From Viola odorata (lineage: Eukaryota > Streptophyta > Magnoliopsida > Malpighiales > Violaceae): DNA of 64,000 bases. The stretch is taken from NCBI GenBank assembly GCA_963691705.1, contig OY829542.1, positions 43,521,105 to 43,585,104 on the forward strand, given 5' to 3'. Below, in pieces: positions 11,520 to 21,896 of the stretch. The notes beneath the pieces are model-generated. The model was not told where the DNA came from, ran no database searches, and saw only the letters and a program-made list of their open reading frames with translations. Made by a program: the position numbers and the translations under genes. The first letter of the stretch is position 1. Each line of letters opens with the position of its first letter.

Positions 11520-12010
11520 AAATTTTAAATGACAGTTGATTGTATGCGAGAAATGATGGATTTCACGCATACGAAAATTAAATGCTGAGTTGATTGCATG
11601 CGAAAAATGATTGATTTTAAGCATACGAGAATTTAGATGCTGGGTCGATTGCATGCGAAAAATGATTGATTTTACGCATACGAGAATTTAGATGCTGGGT
11701 TGATTGCATGCGATATTGAATGTAGTTGACGATTCACAGGGGATTTAAAACAGTTTGATGATTTGCAGAAAATAAACAGTTGGATATTTGAGGAAAGATT
11801 TGCGAAAAATTAAAACAGTTGATATTTGCAGAAAATAAAACAATTAATATTTGCCAAAAAATAAACAGTTGATATTGCGGAAAATAAAACAGTTGATATT
11901 GCGGAAGAATTTCCAGCAGTTTGCAAAAAATTAAAGCAGTTGATATTGCAGAAGAATTTCCAGCAGTTTGCGAAAAATTAAAGCAGTTGCTATTGCAGAA
12001 AATAAAACAA
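11520..12010. repeat. Minisatellites in Ogre-A LTR
   Basis: Near 11520-11720 a unit of about 55 bp containing TTGATTGCATGCGA and ATGATTGATTTTA is repeated three to four times. From 11750 to 12010 a shorter unit containing AAAATTAAAACAGTTGATAT recurs about eight times. Copies of the second unit also open the window at 1-60. Confidence 0.75.
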
Positions 12011-12934
12011 TTAATTTTTGCGACCGACCATGTAGGCGGTACTGAATTTAAATTGCCGAAAGTAAATTGCGGAAAATTAAAGTGCGGAACATTAAACTGT
12101 TGATTTTTGCGACCGACCATGTAGGCGGTATTAAATTTAAATTGCCGAAAGTAAATTGCGGAAAATTAAAGTGTGGAAAATTAAAGAGCGAATAATTTAA
12201 ACAGTTGATAGGTACAGAAAATTAAACGGTTGATAGTATGAAAAATAATCATACGAAGCATACTAATTATTTTTACAAAAAAGCGTGATCCGAGGTTTCT
12301 GAAAGAATTGAAATTGGGCTGGGTCCACTTAAAAAAATGAAAAGACATGAAAATGGGCCAGGAATAGTGCCTGGCCCATAAAAATTTAAATGGGAATGGG
12401 CCAAGCCCATTCCCGCGTGAACAGTGTCGTTTGGCCTGGCATTGTTCATCGTCACCTTTCTTGGTCGCCGACGTACTGCCGGCGGCAAAGCTCCGGACAC
12501 AAGTGGCCGATTTGAAAATCATTCGTACCGAAATGTTCGTCACTTCGACAACTTCCCGACCGTACAAACCCCGATTTTTAGTTTGACTTGTGCTAATTTT
12601 AATTTCGTAAAAATGACGAAACCGTTAATTACCGAAAACCATTTAATTCTCACAATCTAGCTAACGATTTTAAAAATTGAAAACGTGTATTTAATCTACA
12701 TCACATATGTGAATTAATGGGATAAAAACTAACAATTTATTTGCTCAGAATCGAGCCAAACGAATTTAAAGAAGAAAATGGCCAAAAAACTGAAAGTGAG
12801 CTAGAGAGAGAAAGCTCACCGGCGAAGCTTGAACTGGACAATCGATGCTCTAAATGAGCTATCAATCAAGAGAGGGAGAGAGAGCAAGGTTTTCTTGCCA
12901 ATTTGGTACCCGAAATACGTTGGAGGATGGTGGT

Positions 12935-12943
12935 TATTTATAG
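12935..12943 (-). promoter_or_regulatory. TATA box of Ogre-A 5' LTR
   Basis: CTATAAATA-like word on the minus strand (plus TATTTATAG). Transcription would start about 30 nt to the left and pass through about 2.2 kb of R-U5. Confidence 0.65.
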
Positions 12944-13883
12944 CCGAAGATCACGTGAGGAGGGAGACGCGGGGCTGTGCGTGGAGGCCGTGAGTCGAGG
13001 TGGCGGAGTTGGGGTGCTAGCCGTGATGATGGTGGAGGGACAGGAAGCGATGGGCTGGCTAGGACGCGATGGGAGCAGGTGGCTCGGGCGAGGACTTACT
13101 TCGCTGCACGTCCCTTGGCCCTGTTCATGTGCACCATGCACATTAATTCAAGGGCCATTGATCTGGTTGACTTTCCTTGGTTGACCAGATCAATGGCCAT
13201 GATTAAATGGCCTTTTATCTGATTTAAATGGCCTCGAGCCGGTTCCTGCCAACAAACGTTCTGACTTTTCGAGCCGAAGGTACAAGCGCGCAGAGAAAAA
13301 TATGACGGGTTTAACTGTCTACAGCGAATGACAAGAATTTTTCATTTAACGTGTTTATTTTCGCGTTCAAAAACGTGAAACGTTTGAACGGAAAAATAAA
13401 GACGTTACGCCGAAAATTACACAAAACGCTGTAGATCGTTGCGAGCGGAAAAAAAGCTAGCAAATAGTTGATGGAAAACATTTTGAAGTCAAGCTATTGT
13501 CCGAGCGAACTTACTAGGGTCTAATAAAAGCTCGAATGAGAATAATAATAAAATAATAAAAATACTAAAAATGCGCTAAAATACTAAAAATCTTAAAATT
13601 CATGTGATGACCTAAAACGAAGAAAAAACTAGCAAACGACTGTCGGATAATAAAAAATGTGATTTGTAAGGCTAAAAGTAATAATGATAATAATAATGAA
13701 AATACGCGATGAAAAATTAAAAATGCTATTTCGAAAGCTGACGATGCTAACGATGATGCTAAAATACGAAGAGACACTTAAAAATGCTAATGACTGTAAA
13801 TCCACTGAAAATGCTAGTAAATTAACTAAATAACAGAAATGCTAAAATTAATTAAAAATGGCGTCAAAATTCGGGTATCAACA

Positions 13884-14086
13884 ATAGGGAATAGAGGTCG
13901 GCCCTTTCCCTATAAATAGACTCTCTTGTAATTGTAAAACTAACGAATATTAAGACTAATAATATTTGTGCGGTTTGTGGAGTGCGGCTAGACCGATACC
14001 ACGTTAATCCTTTTGTCTTGTCTATTGTCATTTATCTTTCTCAATCTAGGTTATCTTTCGGTCCCCTACATAGGTAGTTCCTAACA
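13884..14086 (+). repeat. Copia 5' LTR, 5'-truncated
   Basis: Matches 17566-17767. It lacks the first ~38 bp, which should read TGTTGGGTATGTGG. It keeps the CCCTATAAATAG TATA box near 13909 and ends CCTAACA at 14086. Several differences from the 3' LTR cluster in its last 20 bp. Confidence 0.85.
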
Positions 14087-14088
14087 AC

Positions 14089-14100
14089 TGGTAGCGGAGC
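14089..14100 (+). promoter_or_regulatory. Primer-binding site of copia element
   Basis: TGGTAGCGGAGC starts two bases after the LTR. The usual plant copia site, complementary to initiator tRNA-Met, is TGGTATCAGAGC, so three positions differ. Confidence 0.65.
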
Positions 14101-14120
14101 AAGGTTAGCAAGTAGGAGCG

Positions 14121-14246
14121 ATGGCAGACGATGGGAAGATAAAGATCGACAAGTTTGATGGGACAGACTTTGGATTTTGGAAGATGCAAGTCCAGGAAGA
14201 GAGGGCAGTCCAAGAATCGGAAGGATATTGTGTGTTGGAACTGTAA
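14121..14246 (+). pseudogene. gag: Copia gag N-terminal remnant
   Basis: The ATG at 14121 opens MADDGKIKIDKFDGTDFGFW, the usual first residues of copia Gag. After about 23 residues the frame shifts and stops. Most of Gag (normally 250-300 residues) is deleted up to just before the zinc knuckle, which appears in another frame at 14230 (CWNCKKIGHFRNQC, CX2CX4HX4C). Confidence 0.75.
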
Positions 14247-15582
14247 AAAGATTGGTCACTTTAGGAATCAGTGTACGGCTCCTACAGTTCCTAAACCAAA
14301 GAAGAATTATGGTAACTCAGTTAACACAGTGGAAGGAGTTAGTGATGATGCGCTGATTTGTTGTGTTAAGTGTTCTATTGAATCTTGGGTCATGGATTCT
14401 GGTGCATCATTCCATGCCACTCCAAGCGAGGATTCAGTGCTAAATTTCAGGTCTGGAAATTTTGAGAAAGTTTGTCTTGTTGATGATGAGACTTTGGACA
14501 TTACAAGTATGGGAGACATCAAAGTCAAAACCTCTTTTGGAACAATCTGGCTGTTAAAAGATGTTAGATACGTTCCTAGACTCAAGAGGATGCTGCTCTC
14601 TGTGGGTCAGTTGGATGAGGAAGGGTATCGTGTTATCTTTGGAAACAGACAATGGAAGGTTGTGAAGGGGAATTTGGTTGTTACTCGTGGTGATAAGGTT
14701 GGAACTCTTTATACTATGGAACAATCATGTGATGAGGTTAATGCAGTTACTGATGATGTTGGTCCATCGACTCTTTGGCACCAAATGCTTGGGCATATGA
14801 GTCAGAAGGGTATGAAGTTGCTAGTTTCTAAAGGCATGATTTCAGAACTGAAGAATGTGGAAGTTGGATTTTGTGAACCATGTGTGTTTGGGAAGCAGAA
14901 ACGAGTTACTTTTGCAAAATCAGGAAATGCACCAAAGTTTGGGAAGTTAGAGCTAGTTCATACAGATGTGTACAGACCGACTACAGTTACCTCCTTGGGA
15001 GGATCACGCTACTATGTCACTTTCATTGATGATGCCACTAGAAAAGTTTGGGTTTATTTTCTGAAAAATAAATCTAATGTGTTTGAAACCTTTAAGAAGT
15101 GGAAGGCAGAAGTTGAAAATCAGACAAGGTTGAAGATTAAGAGCCTGAAATCAGATAATGGGGGTGAATACAGCAGTGATGAGTTCAAAGCCTATTGTGT
15201 AGAACTCAGAATTAGAATGATAAAGACTATTCCTAAGACACCGCAGCAGAATGGAGTTGCAGAGCGAATGAATAGGACTTTGAATGAGAGAGCCAAGAGT
15301 ATGAGGATACATGCAGGATTGCCAAAGATGTTTTGGGCAGATGCATTTAGTACAATGACATATCTCATTAACAGAGGACCCTCAGTTCCTTTGGGGTTCA
15401 AGATTCCAGAGGAAGAGTGGCAAGAAAAAGAGGTAAATCTCTCACACCTAAGAGTTTTTGTTGTGTTTCTTATGTGCGAGTTAAAGATTCTGACAGGGAT
15501 AAGCTTGATCCTAAAGCAACTAAGGTTACTTTTATTGGCTATGGCTCAGATGAGATGGGATATCGTTTCTGGGATGAGTTGA
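14155..15582 (+). pseudogene. pol: Copia zinc knuckle, protease and integrase
   Basis: Domains in order: CCHC knuckle (CWNCKKIGHFRNQC), aspartic protease with WVMDSGASFHATP, GAG-pre-integrase with HQMLGHMSQKGM and CEPCVFGKQKR, then integrase core. The DDE residues are in LVHTDVYRP, SDNGGEY and NGVAERMNRT. A one-base loss near 15463, in a TTTTTG run, moves the following LRVF/CVSYVRV region to another frame (15417-15692). ORF start here is artificial; the true start was in gag. Confidence 0.88.
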
Positions 15583-16140
15583 ACAGGAAAGTCATTAGAA
15601 GCAGAGATGTCACCTTCAATGAGAATGCAGTGTATAAGGATAAGTTTGCGGCAGATTCTGAAACTACAAAGGAACAAGAAATTAAAGAGTAGATTGTGTT
15701 GGAAGACATTACAGAGGATGTTCTTGCAGGGGACACTGGGAGTTTGGCAAACAGAGATGTTGAGGAGGCAGTCCCAGTTGCCCCAGATGTTGCAGTAAGA
15801 AGATCAAATAGAGTTTCCCGACCGCCACAAAGATACTCTCCTTCAGCTTATTACTTGCTTTAGACTGAGGATGGTGAGCCTGAGAGTTATTCAGAGGCAA
15901 TGCAGATGGATGAGTCAATTCAGTGGGAGCTAGCCATGAACGAGGAGATGAGTTCGCTTGAGAAGAATGAGACTTAGTCGTTGACTAAGTTACCAGTAGG
16001 AAAGAAGGCTTTGCAGAATAAATGGGTGTTCAAGATTAAAGAAGAACTTGATGGCAGCAAGAGATACAAGGCAAGGTTAGTGGTGAAAGGTTTTCAGCAG
16101 GAAAATGGCATTGACTACAATGAGATTTTTTTCCAGTTGT
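15417..16140 (+). pseudogene. Copia integrase C-terminus to RT N-terminus, multiply broken
   Basis: The frame after the shift reads DKLDPKATKVTFIGYG and DEMGYRFWDELNRKVIRSRD, the usual integrase tail. Stops follow at 15690 (TAG), 15861 (TAG) and 15975 (TAG, where the family has Trp in NETW). The linker has RRSNRVSRPPQRYSP, then NKWVFKIKEELDGS and ARLVVKGFQQ of RT. A T-run near 16125-16132 carries a one-base frameshift. Confidence 0.8.
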
Positions 16141-16144
16141 CAAG

Positions 16145-17422
16145 ATGACTACTATCAAACTTGTTTTGGGTATCGTGGCTGCAGAGGAATTACATCTAGA
16201 GCAGCTAGATGTGAAGACCGCGTTCTTACATGGTGATCTTGAGGAGGACATTTATATGACACAGCCAGAGGGGTTCCCGGTAGCTGGGAAAGAGGATATG
16301 GTTTGCAAGCTGAAAAAGAGCTTGTATGGTTTGAAGCAAGCACCAAGACAGTGGTACTTGAAATTTGACAGCTTTATGATGAGGAGTGGGTACACGAGTA
16401 CTATGGATCATTGCTGCTATGTTAAGCAATTTGATTCATCTTATATTATATTGTTGTTGTATGCTGATGACATGTTAATCGCAGGATCTGACATGAGGGA
16501 AATCAACAAGTTGAAGAGACAGATGTCTCTAGATTTTGAGATAAAGGATTTGGGTCCCTCAAAGCAGATACTTGGTATGAGCATCATCAGAGATAGAAGT
16601 AAAGGTACTCTGAAATTGTCGCAAGAGAAGTACATTGGGAAGGTGTTAAATAAGTTTAACCTCTAAGATGCGAAGATCAGAAGTACGCCTTTAGGATCCC
16701 ACTTCAATCTCACAAAGAAGCAGGCACCTCAAACGGATGAAGACAAGGAAGAAATGGCTAATGTTCTATATGCATCTGCAGTTGGTAGTTTGATGTATGC
16801 TATGGTATGCACGAGACCAGACATTGCTCATGCAGTGGGAGTTGTTAGCAGATTCATGTCTAATCCTGGGAGAGAGCATTGGGAGGCGGTTAAGTGGCTG
16901 TTACGCTACTTGAAAGGTACCTCTAAGGTTGCATTATGTTTTCGCAGGAAAGATGTAATCTTGGAAGGATTCACTGATGCAGATTTGGGTGGTTGTGAGG
17001 ATACAAGAAAGAGTACTACGGGATATACTTTCACTTTAGGTGGCACAATAGTTAGTTGGATGTCTCGACTTCAAAAGAGTGTTGCTCTTTCAACCACGGA
17101 AGCAGAGTACATGGCTATTTCAGAAGCCAACAAGGAAATGATTTGGTTGAAGAATTTTCTTGAGGAGTTGGGCAAGAAACAGGAAGAAAACGCTCTATAC
17201 AATGATAGTCAGAGTGTCATTCATCTTGCGAAGAATCCTGTGTTTCATGCTAGGACAAAACACATCCAGTTGAGATATCACTTTATCAGGGAGTTGATTA
17301 GTGATGGTACTTTGTCCTTGAAGAAAATCCTTGGTTCAAGGAATCCAGCAGATATGCTGACCAAGGTGGTTACTAAAGAGAAGTTGAAGTTTTGCATAGC
17401 TTCAACTGGCCTTCAGAACTGA
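16145..17422 (+). pseudogene. pol: Copia reverse transcriptase and RNase H
   Basis: RT motifs are QLDVKTAFLHGDLEEDIYM, KSLYGLKQAPRQWY and catalytic YADDM. RNase H follows with FTDADLGGCEDTRKSTTGY, STTEAEYMAISEA and NDSQSVIHLAKNP, ending at TGA 17420. One TAA at 16664 interrupts the frame between them, where most relatives have Gln or Asp codons. The domains are otherwise full length. Confidence 0.9.
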
Positions 17423-17514
17423 TTGTTGAAGAAGGCTCAACACATAAAGAGTTGCTTAATGTTGTAGGGTTTTACTAGAGTTACATGAGTGAGAGTGGAC
17501 CTGTGATCAGTCTC

Positions 17515-17526
17515 CAAGTGGGAGAT
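17515..17526 (+). promoter_or_regulatory. Polypurine tract of copia element
   Basis: AAGTGGGAGAT stands directly before the 3' LTR at 17527, the expected place for plus-strand priming. Confidence 0.75.
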
Positions 17527-17767
17527 TGTTGGGTATGTGGAGTCTGATATACCACATAGCTAACATAGGGAATAGAGGCCGGCCCTTTCCCTATAAATAG
17601 ACTCTCTTGTAATTGTAAAACTAACGAATATTAAGACTAATAATATTTGTGCGATTTGTGGAGTGCGGCTAGACCGATACCACGTTAATCCTTTTGTCTT
17701 GTCTATTGTCATTTATCTTTCTCAATCTAGGTTATCTTTCGGTCTCCTACTCAGATAATTCCTAACA
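17527..17767 (+). repeat. Copia 3' LTR (241 bp)
   Basis: Begins TGTTGGGTATG and ends CCTAACA, a short inverted terminal match. TATA box CCTATAAATAG near 17590. Complete, unlike the 5' copy. Confidence 0.9.
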
Positions 17768-17880
17768 ACATTACCCGCGTTATCGGGAAGGGAGCATACC
17801 ACTTGGAAACACTTGACGGTACCCCCTTACCCAACTCTTGGAACATAGCTCGTTTGAAATTATATCACGCTAGAATATAA
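17768..17880 (+). pseudogene. Tat-A integrase, last codons
   Basis: About 110 bp matching the end of the Tat-B integrase, around the TWKHLTVLPYTTLGT region and its following ATAGCTCGTTTGAAATTATA. The rest of pol was lost or displaced by the copia element. Confidence 0.7.
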
Positions 17881-17996
17881 CATGTTTCTGCACGTTTAGA
17901 CTTGGAAAGCAATAACATGCGTTAACGGTCAAATTGGAAATATTGTCGTGTGTTTTTTGTGTGGTTGATTACGTGCAGATAACGAAGGGTGCCAGG

Positions 17997-18416
17997 AGTG
18001 AAAATCCTATCCTTGTGACAACCGCTCCTGATCAGACGGCTCACTAAGACGAGGCACGCCCTGGCATACTTAAAGATTCAACGTCGGGAGTGAAAATCCT
18101 ATCCTAGTGACAATCGGGCTAATACAGACGATTCACTAAGACGAGGCACGCCCCGGCAGCCCTGGGAGTGAAAATCCTATCCTTGTGACAACCGAGCTAA
18201 TACAGACGGCTCAATAAGACGAGGCATGCCCCAAGGAAATAACAACTCCACCCTTGAAGTGAAAATCCTATCCTTGTGACGACCATGCTAACATAGACGT
18301 CTCACTAAGACGAGGCACGCTCTAGGGAAGTGAGGACTCAACACCTGGAAGTGAAAATCCTATCCTTGTGACAACCACTCCTGATCAGACGACTCACTAA
18401 GACGAGGCACGCTTCA
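17997..18416 (+). repeat. Tandem repeat of ~63-bp core in Tat-A 3' UTR
   Basis: Five units start near 17997, 18084, 18160, 18254 and 18344. Each has GTGAAAATCCTATCCTTGTGAC, quoted in parts as GTGAAAATCCTATCC and TTGTGAC, then ...ACGAGGCACGC about 40 bases on. Variable spacers of 12-30 bp separate the cores. One damaged unit lies at 51409 in Tat-B, where Ogre-B inserted. Confidence 0.85.
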
Positions 18417-19813
18417 GCCCAATTGTGGAAAATCAGAACAAATTGTGATACCCCAGCAAGTAACCGGACGGTAAATACCCGGTGAAGTTGGCTGGTCGAG
18501 AAAGTGACACAAGTAAGCCCCGGCGAGGCCGGATTCAGCAAGGCTGAAAGAATGAAAAAGCAACATCAACATTACCCCGACACATGTGGGTGAATGGTTA
18601 CAAAGGCAACTACTGTTTATTATTGCATGCCGTTTTACTAACGCAACAAAGCAATAATTGAGAATTTGCAGGAAAATCACGGAAACATTGAAATAATGAA
18701 GAGTCCGGCACCCATGAAATCATGATTCACATGGCGAGTATAATATCGCTGGCACTTGCCCCGTCATTTTGATCCAAGAAATACTGCCAGGTATTTTTGG
18801 CATTGATCATATTAATCCTTTTAAACATATGATATCTTCCATCTGGGGAACAAATAGGAATCTATGGATGTCCTAGAAATACCCCTTATTATTCAACAGG
18901 GAATATGACAACGATAAAGAGGGCGATATCACAATATCTTCTACCCGCTACATTGGCAAAAAGTTATTGCTGCATTATTTTCTCCCTGGTAGAGGGACGT
19001 ATACACTTCCAGTATAGTATTGCTCCGACATATATTCCTACAGAAAATGACACATCTATATCTATCTATATGGCCTCTTTTGCTAACGACGAATATCTGC
19101 ATCAGCACAACGTCATTATGAAAATCTTTGCTCTTGAAATCCTTCTATTGATTAAACTATCTTGTCAAGGTAGTAATGGAAATATTCAAGGCAGCAAGGC
19201 CTTGGGAATGATATTCTTCGCTCAAAGGCGCATACAACGATAATGCCATAATACTTTCTCTGGCCGATATGAACTATATGCTACATATCGTGGGTAATAT
19301 CAGTCGTGATGTTTTATTATTGTGAGATGTGTCTCCAGAGCTACCTGGTAAGTAGCGTTATCTCGCAATTACATTCTATTCCTGGCAAAGGAAATGTGCA
19401 TGCCTAGTTATGTCGTGATATCTTGGAAAACATCCGTTATTACATGCCTATATTCTATTCCTAGCAAAGGAAATGCGCATGCCTAATCATGTCGCGGTAT
19501 CTTGAAAAATACCCGTTAGTATACGCTTATAAGTCCACAGATTATATGGTAATTTTATGATTATACTATCTCCACTAGAATGCTATGATTTTGCTGTGTT
19601 ATGGCAGCCCTACAGATAACACTTAGATCTATTGTGAACCTCGTCATCTCAATATTGGCGTCAACAATACAAAGAAGATCAATACTAAAGGGAGATAGCA
19701 AACAAAATATACGGTTGTTCAAAAACCCTAAGGGTTACAAAGGCAAAAGCCTCCAAAAAAGAGAAACAAATATAGGGCGATGCCCAAAACTCAGAAAAGA
19801 TGGTAAAAGATGC
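18417..19813. other. Tat-A 3' untranslated region
   Basis: About 1.4 kb with no convincing frame. It holds two similar segments near 19365-19410 and 19445-19500 (TTCTATTCCTGGCAAAGGAAATG and its variant, shown shortened: TTCTATTCCTGGCAAAGG). Otherwise I see only AT-rich sequence and GCGTTATC words. Confidence 0.5.
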
Positions 19814-21345
19814 CTACGGCGCCACTGTCCCGTTATCCCCTTGCCCCTCACCAATTTTTACCTTGGCCCTGTAAAAAGCTTCATCGGTGATGTCCACAGA
19901 CTTCTCCTTGAATACACGAGTAATGTCATCAGCACTAAATGCTTCTGACCCATAAAGCGCTATGAAGGAGTCAACCATGACGCCCGCAGTCTCCTCGCAG
20001 TACCACTTACACTTCTTCGCCGACTCTTTTTCCAACGCGGCATTCTTATCCCACTCTACCGCCAATTCGGCGTTAAGCTTGGTAACTCTGGCGGCTTCCC
20101 GTTCACGGACCTCTTCCATCTCTTTCTTGACAGCCGTCAAGGCCTCTGCCAAATCTTAGTGCTCCCTAGGAGGAAAATATATTAGAGTGCACCGAGCGCA
20201 GCTGCTCATCGGGAGTTTGAGAAAGAAACGCATCCTCCTCCTCTTGGAGAGATAACGCATGAGCAACCAGAAACGAAGAAGCCGCAGAAGAGCCGTCAGC
20301 TCCTACAGCCGCAAAGCCAGTCCTACGCAGGCTACTCAGGTCAATCTGGTGAGTAACGGGCCCAGAAGAGGCTAGCGAACTCAAATCAGCCATGAGACGA
20401 GGAGTAGCAATCTCTCCCTCGGAAGGTGGAAACACGGAAGCAGTCGTGGGAACAAAAAACAAGGTAGTCGGGGATGGAGGTTGACGAGAAGACGCCCCCA
20501 TACGAAGCCCAAAAGTATCATGAGAATGGAAGGGTGGAAAATTGGCTTCCACCAAATCGGAGGTGAAACCCACCACATGGGAAGCGGAAGGAGGAGGTGA
20601 TGTGCAGAAGGAACCAGGTGAAACATGAAAAGAGGACTCAGTGACTTCTGCGGTCCTCGAAGGGTCAGAAGTTTGGCCACCAGAAGGTCCTTCGGAGGCG
20701 AAGGCAGTACCGTGCTCCTCTTGGCTGATAACGCGACCCCCCGACGTCCCTTCGGGTTCCACGCTATGTCACGCCTTCTTACGACGCTCTTGGAACACGT
20801 GGGATAGATTTATGCTGTTGTCTGGGGAAGCACGAGTGGAAGCAGTGGCAGTCTCCTAGAAAGAGGCATCACAAAAAGTAAAGAAATAGAAAAAAGTGGC
20901 GAGAAACAATCACGAGACACATTTAAGATAATGAGAGAATAGAAGAGACGCTTACAGGGATGGCCTCGTTAACGATTGTCTCTAGAGAAGCAACTATATC
21001 GGAAGGCAGAGCAGGGGCATTAATGCTTCTTGTCTTTCTCTTCTTGGTAACACGAGGCCGAGAGGAAGATGCGTGAACAGGATTAACGGCAACAAAAATA
21101 GTCGGAACCAAAGCAGGGTTAACACTGGCAACTCCTTCACCAATCTGAGAAGAAGACGCTTGAACGAGGTTAACGGCCGCAGCGGCAACTTCCTCTTTTT
21201 CCTTCTTCTTTTGAGCTCTTTTTTCCCGCCTCCTAATGCACTCGGGCTTCCAGCTACACGGAGGAGCTGCATAATCATGAGATAATGTCAATTTTAGTAT
21301 TTCCCAAAACAGCAAAGAAAATGGCAAAATACTCACCCTCAACAC
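19814..21345 (-). pseudogene. Tat-A antisense gene 2, intron-containing, coiled-coil protein
   Basis: Unknown function. Read on the minus strand, an upstream exon (21266-20956) encodes PECIRRREKRAQKKKEKEEV, a basic and possibly nuclear segment, after an acceptor (GATTATGCAG) at about 21267. An intron of 100 bp (20955-20856) has donor GTAAGC and acceptor TTTCTAG and joins two exons in phase. The next exon is Ser/Thr/Pro-rich (TSGGRVISQEEHGTAFASEG) and carries one TGA just before 20762. The last open part (20152-19814) is a coiled coil with KKEMEEVREREAARVTKLNA, ending GEGQGDNGTVAP. Opposite in strand to pol. Confidence 0.55.
20856..20955 (-). other. Intron in antisense gene 2
   Basis: On the minus strand: ATCCCT|GTAAGCG ... 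CTCTTTCTAG|GAGACT. Both flanking exons stay open in the same phase when the 100 bp are removed, while the exons themselves are in different frames. This makes splicing the simplest reading. Confidence 0.6.
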
Positions 21346-21896
21346 ATTCTCGAAGATGGATCCCGCATGCTAGTTTGTGAGTATGAACACTGAAGTTCAA
21401 CCCAAGCAGTTTGTCCAACCAACCTCACTCGGGCGAGGGAAGAGGTTGTTGTCTACCCCAGGCCCCATCCCTGATGTCGTGATTAAAACCAGTCCTCCAT
21501 CAAGGACGGGGCAGATTGATAACAAAAAACCCATTTTTCCAATTATCAATAGAAGATTCAAGATGCATGAGCTTCCAGCTAAAGGGTTTTAGCGATTCGT
21601 CATCATAACGAGGCGATATTACTAGTACGCCTCTACGACTATACAATTGAAAAAGGGAACGAAGCAGTAAAAGGGTGGGAGAAGCAATCCCCTTAAATCT
21701 ACAGAGTTTTATGATAACGCGAGGATCAGGATAACGTGGGGCAGAGCGTTATCATGATTGGTATTCATTGAGATAACACGGAGAAAGGAGATAATGGTAC
21801 ATAGATCAATTATTATTTGAAAAGGCGTTATTATTACAAGCGTTATTGCAAAGCAAACGGCGTTAGTGTTCAAATTTAAAAAGAAACAACAATTAA

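Larger units (their letters stand above)
1..13883 (-). mobile_element. Ogre-A: Ogre/Tat-like Ty3/gypsy LTR retrotransposon, deleted
   Basis: The element reads on the minus strand. Its 5' LTR is 10661-13883 and its 3' LTR is 1-1726, cut by the window edge. Read on the sense strand, the LTR begins TGTTGATACCCG and ends CGGGGCGCGACA. Gene order in the sense direction is PBS, ORF1 (DUF7745-like), Gag, zinc-knuckle array, protease, candidate intron, RT and a start of RNase H. This order, the very long LTRs and the intron between protease and RT are known traits of Ogre-type Tat elements. Most of RNase H, all of integrase, the 3' UTR and the polypurine tract are missing: coding sequence meets the first base of the 3' LTR at 1726/1727. 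No target duplication can be tested, since the left end is outside and the right end abuts a truncated copia LTR. Confidence 0.9.
10661..13883 (-). repeat. Ogre-A 5' LTR, complete (3.2 kb)
   Basis: Plus-strand ends are TGTCGCGCCCCG and CGGGTATCAACA, a TG...CA boundary. It aligns with 51429-54526 and its right half with 1-1726. U3 is at the right, with the TATA box at 12935-12943; R and U5 run left. It contains a 40-bp palindrome (11041-11080), 54- to 57-bp tandem repeats (11520-11720) and short repeats of CAGTTGATATTGC (11750-12010). Confidence 0.92.
13884..17767 (+). mobile_element. Ty1/copia element, broken, Tork-like
   Basis: Order on the plus strand is truncated 5' LTR, PBS, gag remnant, protease, integrase, RT, RNase H, polypurine tract, 3' LTR. 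That order (integrase before RT) defines Ty1/copia. At 3.9 kb it is shorter than usual because most of gag is deleted. RT motifs (YADDMLIAGSDM, KQILGM) look Tork-like, which is a weak assignment. Its left edge abuts the Ogre-A LTR with about 38 bp of copia LTR lost; its right edge joins Tat-A integrase sequence, so it was probably inserted in Tat-A. Confidence 0.9.
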
